In this document: piece after piece, positions 8,505 through 15,906 of the stretch
Numbering within the stretch: position 1 is the first letter of the stretch
Layout: every line of letters starts with the position of its first letter
From: Butyrivibrio sp.
GTDB lineage: Bacteria > Bacillota > Clostridia > Lachnospirales > Lachnospiraceae
Direction of reading: 5' to 3'
Length of the DNA: 16,000 nt
NCBI GenBank assembly: GCA_024688095.1
Contig: JAILEJ010000217.1
Span: 1-16,000 of the forward strand
Made by a program: the position numbers and the translations under genes
The notes under the pieces: generated by a model
What the model was told of the DNA's origin: nothing
Database searches by the model: none
The model's input: only the letters and a program-made list of their open reading frames with translations

Positions 8505-9495
8505 AACAATTTATTTTACAGAGAATGGTAAGAATCTTGCAGAAAAAATTTTTACTGATGAATTTGATTATTTACCAGAATACAGAACATCTGAAAAGCC
8601 GATAAAGCAATGGGTCAGAGAATCTTTTGAATGTCATCTTCCTGTTTTATTTATTGGTGCTACAGGTATTGCTGTAAGGGAAATTGCGCCATTTATACAA
8701 AATAAGCTTACTGATAGTGCAGTTGTAGTCATGGACGAGCTTGGAAAATATGCAATTCCTATCCTTTCAGGGCACTATGGAAGAGCAAACAGATTAGCTC
8801 AGATATTGGCTTCTAAAACTAATGCAATACCTGTAATCACTACTGCTACAGACATAAATAAAGTATATGCAATTGACGAATTTGCTGCAGCAAATCAAAT
8901 GAGGATAGCTGACAAATCCAGAATAAAAAATGTATCAAAAAAATTCCTTGATAATACAAATGTGACACTTAAATACTCTTCAAAGGGAATAAGTTTTACT
9001 GGTCAAAGACCAGATAACATAATTGATTCAACATCTGATGAGCCAGATATTATAATTACAGATTATGCTCTGGGTAGCAGTTCTCTTGAACTTATCCCCA
9101 AAAGGATTGTACTGGGAATTGGATGCAAAAAAGGAAAAAGCTTCGAAGAATTAAAAAGCTTTGTAGACAAACAATGTAATGAAACAGATCTTATGCAGCA
9201 TATCTGCGCAATATGCAGCATAGATCTTAAAGCCGAAGAATACGGACTAATAAAGCTTTCTCAATACTATCAAGTGCCATTTATAACATTCAGCTCAGAT
9301 GAACTAAAAAAAATCAAGGGTGACTTTGAAGAATCTGAATTTGTAAAAGAAACTACAGGTATTGGCAATGTATGCGAAAGAGCTGCCATTGCAGGTGCAT
9401 CAGAAACAGGAAGCCATCTTATTAAGAATAAAGTATCCGAAAATGGCATGACTCTTGCCATGGCAAAGAAAGATGGAATCATAATAAGGTGGTAA
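8467..9495 (+). CDS. cbiG: Cobalt-precorrin-5A hydrolase CbiG
   Basis: CbiG opens the delta-lactone of cobalt-precorrin-5A and releases C-20 with its methyl group as acetaldehyde, a step specific to the anaerobic pathway. It has 342 residues in three parts. The N-terminal domain has GATGIAVREIAP from Gly64 and LSGHYGRAN with His103. The middle segment is about 110-205. The CobE-like C-terminal domain starts near residue 212 (KRIVLGIGCKKG) and ends with TTGIGNVCERAA. Two starts are possible: ATG 8467, with AAAGGA two bases upstream, or ATG 8479, with AAGG three bases upstream. Both spacings are short, and the second gives a product four residues shorter that begins with MTKTKK. CbiH often follows or is fused to CbiG, but here cbiJ comes next. 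Confidence 0.95.
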   Translation: MIRQMTKTKKILRTIYFTENGKNLAEKIFTDEFDYLPEYRTSEKPIKQWVRESFECHLPVLFIGATGIAVREIAPFIQNKLTDSAVVVMDELGKYAIPILSGHYGRANRLAQILASKTNAIPVITTATDINKVYAIDEFAAANQMRIADKSRIKNVSKKFLDNTNVTLKYSSKGISFTGQRPDNIIDSTSDEPDIIITDYALGSSSLELIPKRIVLGIGCKKGKSFEELKSFVDKQCNETDLMQHICAICSIDLKAEEYGLIKLSQYYQVPFITFSSDELKKIKGDFEESEFVKETTGIGNVCERAAIAGASETGSHLIKNKVSENGMTLAMAKKDGIIIRW

Positions 9496-9499
9496 ACAG

Positions 9500-10279
9500 A
9501 TGAATAGGATAATAATATTTGGCGGAACAACAGAAGGGCGAATTCTTGCAGAAAAACTTTCAGAAAACAATATTTCTTCCATCTATCTTGTAGCAACTGA
9601 ATACGGCAAACAACCTGTGCATGAATCGGAATATATAAACATACAATCAGGTCGTCTTGATAATAAAAAAATGCTGGAATTATTTAAAAAAGAAAAGCCA
9701 TCAGTAATTGTAGACGCAACTCATCCCTATGCAGAAATTGTAAAAAAGGAAATAAAAACTGCACTGGAAAGCTATGACAAAATCCCTTTTTACAGAATAG
9801 AAAGAGAGGAAGACCACATATCTTATAAAGATTGTCTATTTTTTGATTCTGCAAAAGAATGCGCAGATTCTTTAGAAAAAACAGAGGGAAACATTTTTTT
9901 AACTACAGGAAGCAAAGAACTTTACGCATTTTGTGAGAATGAAAATCTTAGAAAAAGAATAATCGCAAGGGTTCTTCCAAATGAAGAGAGTATTAAAATC
10001 TGTATGGATAACGGGCTTAACGGAAAACAGATTGTAGCCATACAAGGTCCTTTTTCTATAGAAATGAATATAGCTTTCTTAAAAGAATATAATGCAAAAT
10101 ATCTTGTCTTAAAAGAAAGCGGAAAAGCAGGCGGAGAAGCCGAAAGAATAGAAGCCGCAAAAAAGGTAAATGCAAAAGCATATATCATAAAAAGGCCACA
10201 AAGAGAAAGTAATTCAATCAGCCTTAACGAAGCCATTAATAAAATCTGCAAGATATGTAATAATGTTCTTAAAAATTAA
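9500..10279 (+). CDS. cbiJ: Cobalt-precorrin-6A reductase CbiJ
   Basis: CbiJ reduces cobalt-precorrin-6A to cobalt-precorrin-6B with a nicotinamide cofactor. The protein has 259 residues, normal for the CbiJ/CobK family. An N-terminal Rossmann-like start has FGGTTEGR (residues 7-14). VDATHPYA (71-78) is the family's best-known motif. Later blocks include TGSKELYAF, RVLP, QGPFS and VLKESGKAGG. The ATG at 9500 lies 7 bases after AAGGTGG, which overlaps the end of cbiG; the intergenic gap is only 4 bases. The NADH/NADPH preference is not readable from the sequence. The CbiJ name, rather than CobK, is chosen because CbiD, CbiG and CbiK mark the anaerobic route. Confidence 0.95.
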   Translation: MNRIIIFGGTTEGRILAEKLSENNISSIYLVATEYGKQPVHESEYINIQSGRLDNKKMLELFKKEKPSVIVDATHPYAEIVKKEIKTALESYDKIPFYRIEREEDHISYKDCLFFDSAKECADSLEKTEGNIFLTTGSKELYAFCENENLRKRIIARVLPNEESIKICMDNGLNGKQIVAIQGPFSIEMNIAFLKEYNAKYLVLKESGKAGGEAERIEAAKKVNAKAYIIKRPQRESNSISLNEAINKICKICNNVLKN

Positions 10280-10343
10280 GAAAGCAGATGATTAAAGAGC
10301 TTAGCTAAAATCTATTAGTAATATTTTTTGAAAGGTAACATAT
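10280..10343 (+). other. 64-bp spacer between cbiJ and cobT
   Basis: This is the largest gap in the first part of the operon. It holds a short AT-rich stretch with a TTAGCTAA palindrome and a T-run just before the cobT ribosome site. I see no convincing terminator, riboswitch or promoter. A GAAAGG ribosome site at 10330-10335 serves cobT. Confidence 0.5.
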
Positions 10344-11411
10344 ATGAGGTACTTATTTGAAGATATACTTGAAAATAAAATATCCATAGAGGCACCATCA
10401 GACGAAATCCTTAACGAAGCTTCCTTTAACTGGGACCACGTTTCAAAACCAATAAACGGACTTGGTAAATTTGAAAAAATACATAGCAGAATATGCGCTA
10501 TACAAAATACCTGCCATCCGGATACAGAACATATGAAACTGCTAGTTTTTTGTGCAGATCACGGAATTGTAGAAGAGGGTATTAGCCAGACAGACCAAAG
10601 CGTAACTAGAATCTGTGCTGAAAATATCGGAAAAGGACTTACAAGCGTTGGTGTAATGGCCAGCCAGGCTGGTGTCGATATAGAAGCCATAGATGTTGGA
10701 ATAAACTATAGCCTTGAAATCCCCTATGTTACAAATAAAAAAATCAAAAACGGAACCGAAAACTTTCTTAAAGAGAGTGCAATGTCTGTTACTGAATTTG
10801 TATCAGCTGTTCAAATTGGAATGGATAAGGTACTTGAAGCGGTAAATGATGGCTATAAAATTATCCTTATGGGCGAAATGGGAATAGGAAATACCACATC
10901 AGCAGCTGTAATGGCAGGTTACCTTCTAAATCTTGATGCAGAAGCAGTTACCGGAAGAGGGGCAGGCCTTGATGATGATCGTTTTAGTAAAAAGAGAGCT
11001 GTAGTATCCATGTCACTTGGCAAATACAGTAATCTTTCGCCTTTAGAAGTGTGTACATGTTTTGGAGGTCTTGAACTTGCTGCACTTACAGGTGTTGTAA
11101 TTGGTGGAGCTCTTTATAATGTTCCTATAGTTCTTGACGGAATGCTAAGCATGATATCAGCTCTTGTAGCAGACAGAATTGCAGATAAATCAAGATATTA
11201 TCTTATTCCTTCCCATAAAAGTCTTGAACCCGTAACAGTAAAACTTGCCCGAAAGCTTGAGGTAGATCCTGTACTTGATGGAGATATGGCACTTGGAGAA
11301 GGAACAGGCGCTGTTATGATGGCATCACTGATCAAAATGACAGATAAGGTTTATAAGGATGCATTAAAGTTTGGTGCATCGGGCGTTGAACAATATAAAA
11401 GGTACAAGTAA
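10344..11411 (+). CDS. cobT: Nicotinate-nucleotide-dimethylbenzimidazole phosphoribosyltransferase CobT
   Basis: CobT transfers ribose phosphate from nicotinate mononucleotide to a lower-ligand base, usually 5,6-dimethylbenzimidazole, giving alpha-ribazole phosphate. It has 355 residues, as usual. Conserved blocks are FCADHGIVEEG, GEMGIGNTTSAAV with Glu178, VTGRGAG, FGGLELAALTGV, VLDGMLS, and ALGEGTGAVM with Glu319. Glu319 corresponds to the catalytic glutamate (Glu317) of the Salmonella enzyme. GAAAGG lies 8 bases upstream of the ATG at 10344. The stop shares one base with the cobU start. CobT enzymes accept several bases, so the actual lower ligand is open; no bluB or bza gene is in the window. 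Confidence 0.97.
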   Translation: MRYLFEDILENKISIEAPSDEILNEASFNWDHVSKPINGLGKFEKIHSRICAIQNTCHPDTEHMKLLVFCADHGIVEEGISQTDQSVTRICAENIGKGLTSVGVMASQAGVDIEAIDVGINYSLEIPYVTNKKIKNGTENFLKESAMSVTEFVSAVQIGMDKVLEAVNDGYKIILMGEMGIGNTTSAAVMAGYLLNLDAEAVTGRGAGLDDDRFSKKRAVVSMSLGKYSNLSPLEVCTCFGGLELAALTGVVIGGALYNVPIVLDGMLSMISALVADRIADKSRYYLIPSHKSLEPVTVKLARKLEVDPVLDGDMALGEGTGAVMMASLIKMTDKVYKDALKFGASGVEQYKRYK

Positions 11412-11983
11412 TGATCACTTTAATTTATGGTGGTAGCAGTAGTGGTAAATCCGAATTTGCAGAAGACTATATTAGCTCTTTAAAAAATAGTAACAAATTT
11501 TATCTTGCTACAATGAAGGCTTCTGATACAGAGAGTATTGCAAGAATCCAGAGGCATAGAAACCTTAGAAAAGACAAGGATTTTGTTACCCTGGAACATG
11601 ATGTCGATATAAAAAACTCCGTATCAGAAATCATCAAAATTTCAGATAATAATTTACATGGAACTTTAGAAAGTTCTGCCCATGGCAGTTCATCAATACT
11701 TCTTGAATGCATGTCAAATCTTGTTGCAAATGAAATGTTCCGGGAAGGGAAAATTATTTCTTCTGAAAAATGTATTGAGAAAATATCGGGAGATTTAAAG
11801 GCATTATATAAAACAGCAGATAACGTTGTAATTGTAAGCAATAATATATTTGAGGATGGACTTAAATATGATACTGTAACAAATGACTATTTAAATGCAT
11901 TAGGCAAAATAAACAGGATTATAGCAAATGATGCCGATGAAGTATATGAAGTTGTAGTCGGCATACCACTAAAAATCAAATAA
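11411..11983 (+). CDS. cobU: Adenosylcobinamide kinase/guanylyltransferase CobU (divergent C-terminal motif)
   Basis: CobU phosphorylates adenosylcobinamide and then attaches GMP, giving adenosylcobinamide-GDP. The 190-residue product has a clean P-loop, GGSSSGKS (residues 7-14). RIQRHR contains His49, equivalent to the histidine that carries GMP in the Salmonella enzyme. LLECMSNLVANEMF (98-111) stands where most CobU proteins have LLDCLT. The C-terminus ADEVYEVVVGIPLKIK is typical. The usual NEVGxGIVP block is replaced by SNNIFEDGLKYD (143-154), a form that may be common to a clostridial subgroup. The ATG overlaps the cobT stop by one base, and cobS follows after 12 bases. Activity is likely; see the small CobU-like protein further downstream, which keeps the block missing here. 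Confidence 0.92.
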   Translation: MITLIYGGSSSGKSEFAEDYISSLKNSNKFYLATMKASDTESIARIQRHRNLRKDKDFVTLEHDVDIKNSVSEIIKISDNNLHGTLESSAHGSSSILLECMSNLVANEMFREGKIISSEKCIEKISGDLKALYKTADNVVIVSNNIFEDGLKYDTVTNDYLNALGKINRIIANDADEVYEVVVGIPLKIK

Positions 11984-11995
11984 CAGGAACAAAAA

Positions 11996-12760
11996 ATGAT
12001 AAAAATATTAAAATCAATTGCAGTGGCTTTTTCATTATATTCAAGAATACCAATGCCTAAATTTACATGGGCCAGCGATGATATGAGATATCATCTGATA
12101 TTTTTTCCATTTATTGGTATGATTATTGCCGTTGCAGAATATATTCTTGAAATTATATATTTAAATTTCGGAATAAATGTAAATGCTTTTGCAGCGCTTT
12201 CTCTTTGTATTCCAATACTTATAACCGGCGGTTTTCATATAGATGGTTATATGGATACAAGTGATGCATTAAGTTCCTTCCAGGACAAAGAAAAAAGGCT
12301 TGAAATACTAAAGGATCCACATATTGGCGCATTTTCAGTAATACAGCTTGTATTATTGGGACTGCTTCTTTTTGCAGCAATAATTATAATGCCTCCCACA
12401 GTATTTCATATATGGTTGTTTTCATTTTTTATTTCCAGAGCTTTGAGCGGGATATGTGTTGTTAAAATGAAAAATGCAAAGAATACAGGTCTTATGAATA
12501 CAGAATCTGAGACTGCTGATAAAAATATTGTATTTATATTTCTTATTTTAGAATTAGTATTTGCAGCTATTATTGCACTCTTGATAAATCCAATTTACAC
12601 GCTGGTACTTATTTTGTCTGAATTTATTGCTTTCCTGTATTACAGACATATTGCATACAGTAAATTTGGCGGCATAACAGGAGATCTTGCAGGTTATTCT
12701 GTATGCATATCAGAACTAACATCAGCGCTATTTTTAGCAGCGGTTAGCCTTATATTTTAA
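11996..12760 (+). CDS. cobS: Adenosylcobinamide-GDP ribazoletransferase CobS
   Basis: CobS is the membrane-bound cobalamin synthase that joins adenosylcobinamide-GDP to alpha-ribazole (or its phosphate). The 254-residue protein has several hydrophobic segments. It begins with an N-terminal block ending in YSRIPMP, followed by FFPFIGMIIA. The acidic motif GGFHIDGYMDTSDAL contains His81 and Asp83 and is thought to bind metal. RLEILKDPHIGAFS and GGITGDLAGY (Asp230) are also family signatures. An AGGAAC site lies just before the ATG. It is the last gene before a 103-base gap with a promoter-like sequence, so transcription may partly end or restart after it. Confidence 0.96.
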   Translation: MIKILKSIAVAFSLYSRIPMPKFTWASDDMRYHLIFFPFIGMIIAVAEYILEIIYLNFGINVNAFAALSLCIPILITGGFHIDGYMDTSDALSSFQDKEKRLEILKDPHIGAFSVIQLVLLGLLLFAAIIIMPPTVFHIWLFSFFISRALSGICVVKMKNAKNTGLMNTESETADKNIVFIFLILELVFAAIIALLINPIYTLVLILSEFIAFLYYRHIAYSKFGGITGDLAGYSVCISELTSALFLAAVSLIF

Positions 12761-12773
12761 AGTCTTTCTATAT

Positions 12774-12802
12774 AAAATACCGATAATTAGTGCAAGTATT
12801 TT
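12774..12802 (+). terminator. Weak possible terminator after cobS
   Basis: AAAATAC and GTATTTT can form a 7-bp AT-rich stem around a 15-base loop, followed by further T residues. This is a poor terminator by energy and may be chance. It is noted because a promoter-like element follows it directly. Confidence 0.2.
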
Positions 12803-12812
12803 TTAATATGAA

Positions 12813-12841
12813 TTGATATTATTCCGTTTCAAAAATATAAA
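12813..12841 (+). promoter_or_regulatory. Sigma-A-type promoter for the cobU-like/cobC/cbiB genes
   Basis: TTGATA (12813-12818) and TATAAA (12836-12841) are separated by exactly 17 bases, each one mismatch from consensus. They lie in the longest intergenic gap inside the cob block. Predicted initiation is near 12848, giving a leader of about 15 bases before the ATG at 12864 with its GAGGA ribosome site. The match is good, but in AT-rich DNA such matches also arise by chance. Confidence 0.5.
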
Positions 12842-12863
12842 TCTTTTTATGCGAGGATAAAAA

Positions 12864-13196
12864 ATGATATTAATAATAGGTGGAAATAACCAGGGAAAAT
12901 TGGAATATGCAAAGGCAAGATTTTCAGATTATGAAATTTTTGATAACCTTCATGAATATATAAAAAGTGAACTTAAAAATAGTAAAAATGAAAATGAAAT
13001 AACTAAAGAAATTTTGATATATGCACAAAAAGTGAAACAGGTTATTATTTGTGATGAAATCGGAAATGGAATTGTTCCTATTATTGATGAAGACAGAAAA
13101 TGGCGTGAAATAACAGGACGCATTCTTATTGATCTCGCAGCAAGAGCAGAAGAGGTTCACAGAGTAGTTTGCGGAATTGGAAAAAGGATAAAATAA
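12864..13196 (+). CDS. Small CobU-like protein (lacks the central region)
   Basis: This 110-residue protein resembles CobU at both ends but is much shorter than the usual 170-190 residues. It opens with GGNNQGK (residues 6-12), a P-loop in which the expected Ser/Thr after the lysine is Leu. The central part holding the GMP-accepting histidine is missing. The C-terminal half keeps DEIGNGIVP (64-72) and ends RAEEVHRVVCGIGKRIK, both typical of CobU. A GAGGA site sits 6 bases before the ATG, and the frame is intact, so it looks like a functional gene rather than debris. It precedes cobC and cbiB, so a role in nucleotide-loop assembly is likely, perhaps as a partner or regulator of the full-length CobU; independent kinase activity is doubtful. 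Function is unknown. Confidence 0.75.
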   Translation: MILIIGGNNQGKLEYAKARFSDYEIFDNLHEYIKSELKNSKNENEITKEILIYAQKVKQVIICDEIGNGIVPIIDEDRKWREITGRILIDLAARAEEVHRVVCGIGKRIK

Positions 13197-13202
13197 TATT
13201 AA

Positions 13203-13778
13203 ATGAACAAAAAAATATATCTGATAAGACATGGTAAAACTGAGGGCAACATACAAAAAAGATATATCGGAATAACAGATGAATCTCTATCTGAAGCAGG
13301 GAAAAATGAAATAAGTAGTTTTCACTATCCATCTGCAGAAATCGTATTCGTAAGCCCAATGAAACGCTGCATTGAAACAGCAAAAATAATTTATCCATCA
13401 CAAAAGGTGACTATAATAAACGAATTAAAAGAAACAGATTTTGGTGATTTTGAAGGAAAAAATTATGAAGAATTAAAGTCTGTTCCTGAATATATAAGAT
13501 GGATGGAAAGTGGTGGTAAAACGGCTTTTCCAAATGGTGAGAATCCTGCAGACGTTACCGCAAGGGTTATGAAGGGATTTAAAAAACTATTATCGTTTTC
13601 TTCCGGAAACAGTTCTATAGCAGCAATAGTGCATGGCGGAACAATAATGTCTATACTCTCTGAACTTTTCGGAGGAAATTATTATGATTACATTGTAGAA
13701 AATGGAAAGGGGTATTCCTTTGATATATCATCTGACGGCATTTATAGCGGGCTTTCTTCTGGATCTTTTGATAGGTGA
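13203..13778 (+). CDS. cobC: Alpha-ribazole phosphatase CobC (histidine phosphatase family)
   Basis: The 191-residue protein belongs to the phosphoglycerate-mutase-like histidine phosphatases. In this context it most likely removes phosphate from alpha-ribazole 5'-phosphate or adenosylcobalamin 5'-phosphate. The phosphorylated histidine is His10 in LIRHGKTEGN, the second catalytic histidine is His144 in IVHGGTIM, and ETDFGDFEGKNYEEL carries the conserved acidic region of CobC proteins. The ribosome site is weak and the gene starts 6 bases after the previous stop, so translational coupling is likely. Its last 59 bases overlap cbiB in another frame. The family is broad, so the substrate rests on context. 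Confidence 0.88.
   Translation: MNKKIYLIRHGKTEGNIQKRYIGITDESLSEAGKNEISSFHYPSAEIVFVSPMKRCIETAKIIYPSQKVTIINELKETDFGDFEGKNYEELKSVPEYIRWMESGGKTAFPNGENPADVTARVMKGFKKLLSFSSGNSSIAAIVHGGTIMSILSELFGGNYYDYIVENGKGYSFDISSDGIYSGLSSGSFDR
13706..13712 (+). promoter_or_regulatory. Ribosome binding site that decides the cbiB start
   Basis: AAAGGGG lies 7 bases before a TTG at 13720, whereas the ATG at 13702 has no comparable site upstream. This favours initiation at the TTG, inside the end of cobC. Confidence 0.7.
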
Positions 13779-14709
13779 TCCACATGGATTTCCTCATCCG
13801 GTTATCTGGATTGGAAAACTAATATCAAAAATCACTGATAAAGCCCTAAGTAAAGCTAAACAATCTGAAAAAACAATACTTCAAAAAAATCAGCAAAAAT
13901 TGTGTGCAGGAAGATTAATGGTTATGACAGTTATTTTTATTTCAGGAGTTGTAACAGCATTACTTGTTATTAGTGCTTATATCATTAACAGTTATCTTGG
14001 CTTTTTGGTTGAAATGATAATAACCTGGCAATGTCTTGCCACTAAATCTCTTTATACAGAAAGTATGAAAGTATATAAAGCATTAAAATATAAATCTCTG
14101 GAAGATGGAAGATATGCAGTATCAATGATTGTGGGACGCGATACGCAGTCTCTTGATGAGGCAGGTGTTGCACGTGCTGCCGTTGAAACAGTAGCTGAGA
14201 ATACATCAGACGGAATCATTGCTCCTATGCTTTATCTTGCAATTGGTGGACCTGTTCTTGGAATTATTTATAAAGCAATTAATACCATGGATTCTATGGT
14301 TGGATATAAAAACGATAAATTCCTTTATTTTGGAAGAGCAGCAGCTCATCTTGATGATATCGCCAACTACATTCCTTCAAGAATAAGTGCATGGCTAATG
14401 ATAGCATCATGCTATATAGGTGGAAAGGATTTTAATGCAAAAAATGCAAGAATAATATTTCAAAGAGATCGCTATAATCATGCAAGTCCAAATTCCGCAC
14501 AGACTGAAAGTGTATGTGCCGGAGCTTTAGGGCTAAGACTTGCGGGACCATCAAGCTATTTTGGGAAAAAGGTAGATAAACCCTACATAGGTGATAATTT
14601 AAGAAACATAGAAATTGAGGATATAAAAAGAGTTAACAGACTTATGATCATTACAGCTTTTTTATCAGAAATAATATGCAGCCTGATCCTTGCAGGCTGC
14701 ATATTATAA
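13720..14709 (+). CDS. cbiB: Adenosylcobinamide-phosphate synthase CbiB
   Basis: CbiB is the membrane enzyme that attaches (R)-1-amino-2-propanol (or its phosphate) to adenosylcobyric acid. I choose the TTG at 13720 (329 residues) over the ATG at 13702 (335 residues). The TTG has a strong ribosome site, and the resulting N-terminus, (M)IYHLTAFIAGFLLDLLIGDP, matches where family members usually begin. Hallmarks are LIGDPHGFPHPVIWIG, GRDTQSLDEAGVARAAVETVAENTSDGI near the middle and DRYNHASPNSAQTES in the C-terminal third. Several membrane helices are evident. The gene overlaps cobC by 59 bases. Its last codons form one arm of a perfect inverted repeat. cobD, which makes the aminopropanol phosphate, is not in the window. 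Confidence 0.95.
   Translation: MIYHLTAFIAGFLLDLLIGDPHGFPHPVIWIGKLISKITDKALSKAKQSEKTILQKNQQKLCAGRLMVMTVIFISGVVTALLVISAYIINSYLGFLVEMIITWQCLATKSLYTESMKVYKALKYKSLEDGRYAVSMIVGRDTQSLDEAGVARAAVETVAENTSDGIIAPMLYLAIGGPVLGIIYKAINTMDSMVGYKNDKFLYFGRAAAHLDDIANYIPSRISAWLMIASCYIGGKDFNAKNARIIFQRDRYNHASPNSAQTESVCAGALGLRLAGPSSYFGKKVDKPYIGDNLRNIEIEDIKRVNRLMIITAFLSEIICSLILAGCIL
14671..14707 (+). terminator. Perfect 15-bp hairpin at the end of cbiB, possible operon terminator
   Basis: ATAATATGCAGCCTG (14671-14685) pairs perfectly with CAGGCTGCATATTAT (14693-14707) around a 7-base loop. The repeat covers the last cbiB codons and reaches the stop codon. No T-run follows on either strand, so it is not a textbook intrinsic terminator. 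It could end or stabilise the cob transcript, or act on both converging transcripts. No other terminator is visible in the 43 bases before the convergent gene. Confidence 0.45.
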
Positions 14710-14752
14710 AACAAGCTTTCTGTTAATTCATTCGAATTACAAATATTGAAAC

Positions 14753-15871
14753 TTACAGATAAATCTTTTTTAATGCTTCAACTACCTGATCAATTTCATC
14801 AGCTGTATTAAAACGTCCTATACTAAAACGAAGACATCTTTGTGCATCCTCATTTGAAAGACCTATTGCCTCAAGTACGTGGGAATTCTCAAGTGAACCT
14901 GTAGCACATGCAGAACCTGCAGAACAATAGATTCCCTGCATATCAAGCATTATCAATGCAGTTTCAGATGCCTTATCTTTAAAACACACATTTAAAATCC
15001 CTGGAAGGCTATTAGAATCACCATTTACATAGCTTCCGGGAATTTCCCTTATAAGTCTGTTTTTGAGATGTTCTTTAAGTGCGGATATCTTGTTTTTTTC
15101 ACTTTCCATACAGGTTATTGCAATTTCAGTAGCTTTGGAAAGCCCTACGATTCCAGGTACATTTTCTGTTCCTGAACGTCTGCCTCTTTCCTGACCCCCA
15201 CCATGAATAAACGCTCCCATCTTAATTCCATTTCTTATATACAAAAATCCTATGCCTTTGGGCCCATATATTTTATGCCCGGAAACACTCATCATATCGA
15301 TATTCATTTCATTAACATCTATTGGAATATGTCCAAAAGCCTGTACTGCATCAGTATGTAAAAATACACCCTTTTCATGGGCTACCTTTCCAATTTCGGC
15401 AATTGGCTCTATTGTACCAATCTCATTATTGGCCATCATTACAGAAATAAGAATAGTATCATTTCTTATAGCCTTTTCCACATCCTTTGGATTTACAATT
15501 CCATTTTTATCCACAGGAAGATATGTAATTTCAAATCCTTTTTCTTCAAGATATTTGCAGGTGTCAAGAACAGCATGATGTTCAATAGCTGATGTTATTA
15601 TATGTTTACCTTTGGAAGAGAGCATATCTGCTGTGCCAATGATAGCCCAGTTATCACTTTCCGTTCCGCCAGAGGTAAAAAATATTTCATCAAAAGCCGC
15701 TCCGATTGCAGTTGCAATTACTTCCCTTGAATTTCTTAAAGCCTTTTTGGCTTTTCCCCCAAGTGCATAAAAAGTACTGGGATTACCAAATTCTTCTTCA
15801 TAAAAGGGCAACATTACCTCTTTTACAGCCGTATCTATCTTCGTTGTTGCGGCATTATCCAAATATATCAT
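14753..15871 (-). CDS. Cysteine desulfurase (NifS/IscS family)
   Basis: This PLP enzyme takes sulfur from cysteine, leaving alanine and an enzyme persulfide used for Fe-S clusters or thiolated tRNA and cofactors. With the ATG at 15871 it has 372 residues, as expected. It opens with MIYLDNAATTK. FTSGGTESDNWAI binds the cofactor, SAIEHHAVL and HTDAVQAFG are conserved, the PLP lysine is Lys200 in SGHKIYGPKG, and the active cysteine is Cys322 in SAGSACATGS. A GTG directly upstream (15874) is possible, but the AAGAAGG site is 8 bases from the ATG and only 5 from the GTG. The gene converges on cbiB and is not part of the cob operon. No iscU or thiI lies beside it in the window, so its acceptor is unknown. 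Confidence 0.95.
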   Translation of the reverse strand: MIYLDNAATTKIDTAVKEVMLPFYEEEFGNPSTFYALGGKAKKALRNSREVIATAIGAAFDEIFFTSGGTESDNWAIIGTADMLSSKGKHIITSAIEHHAVLDTCKYLEEKGFEITYLPVDKNGIVNPKDVEKAIRNDTILISVMMANNEIGTIEPIAEIGKVAHEKGVFLHTDAVQAFGHIPIDVNEMNIDMMSVSGHKIYGPKGIGFLYIRNGIKMGAFIHGGGQERGRRSGTENVPGIVGLSKATEIAITCMESEKNKISALKEHLKNRLIREIPGSYVNGDSNSLPGILNVCFKDKASETALIMLDMQGIYCSAGSACATGSLENSHVLEAIGLSNEDAQRCLRFSIGRFNTADEIDQVVEALKKIYL

Positions 15872-15879
15872 CACAAAAA

Positions 15880-15886
15880 CCTTCTT
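15880..15886 (-). promoter_or_regulatory. Ribosome binding site of the cysteine desulfurase
   Basis: AAGAAGG on the minus strand lies 8 bases before the ATG at 15871, which supports that start over the adjacent GTG. Confidence 0.7.
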
Positions 15887-15906
15887 TTTTTTATTAACAA
15901 TACCAC

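Noticed and set aside
10280..10343. Cobalamin riboswitch or terminator in the cbiJ-cobT gap
   Set aside because: The 64 bases are far too short for a cobalamin riboswitch, no B12-box-like sequence is seen, and only 4-bp stems can be drawn. Any riboswitch would lie upstream of the window.
12864..13196. Small CobU-like gene as a pseudogene remnant
   Set aside because: The frame is intact, with a proper ribosome site, a promoter-like element, conserved N- and C-terminal motifs and an operon position; nothing shows decay by stops or frameshifts.
12924..13256. Minus-strand open frame opposite the small CobU-like gene
   Set aside because: It encodes a Phe- and Asn-rich product with no motif, as expected from reading AT-rich coding DNA backwards.
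14724..14739. TAATTC/GAATTA hairpin between cbiB and the cysteine desulfurase
   Set aside because: The stem is only six base pairs and AT-rich, with no T-run, so it is likely chance.
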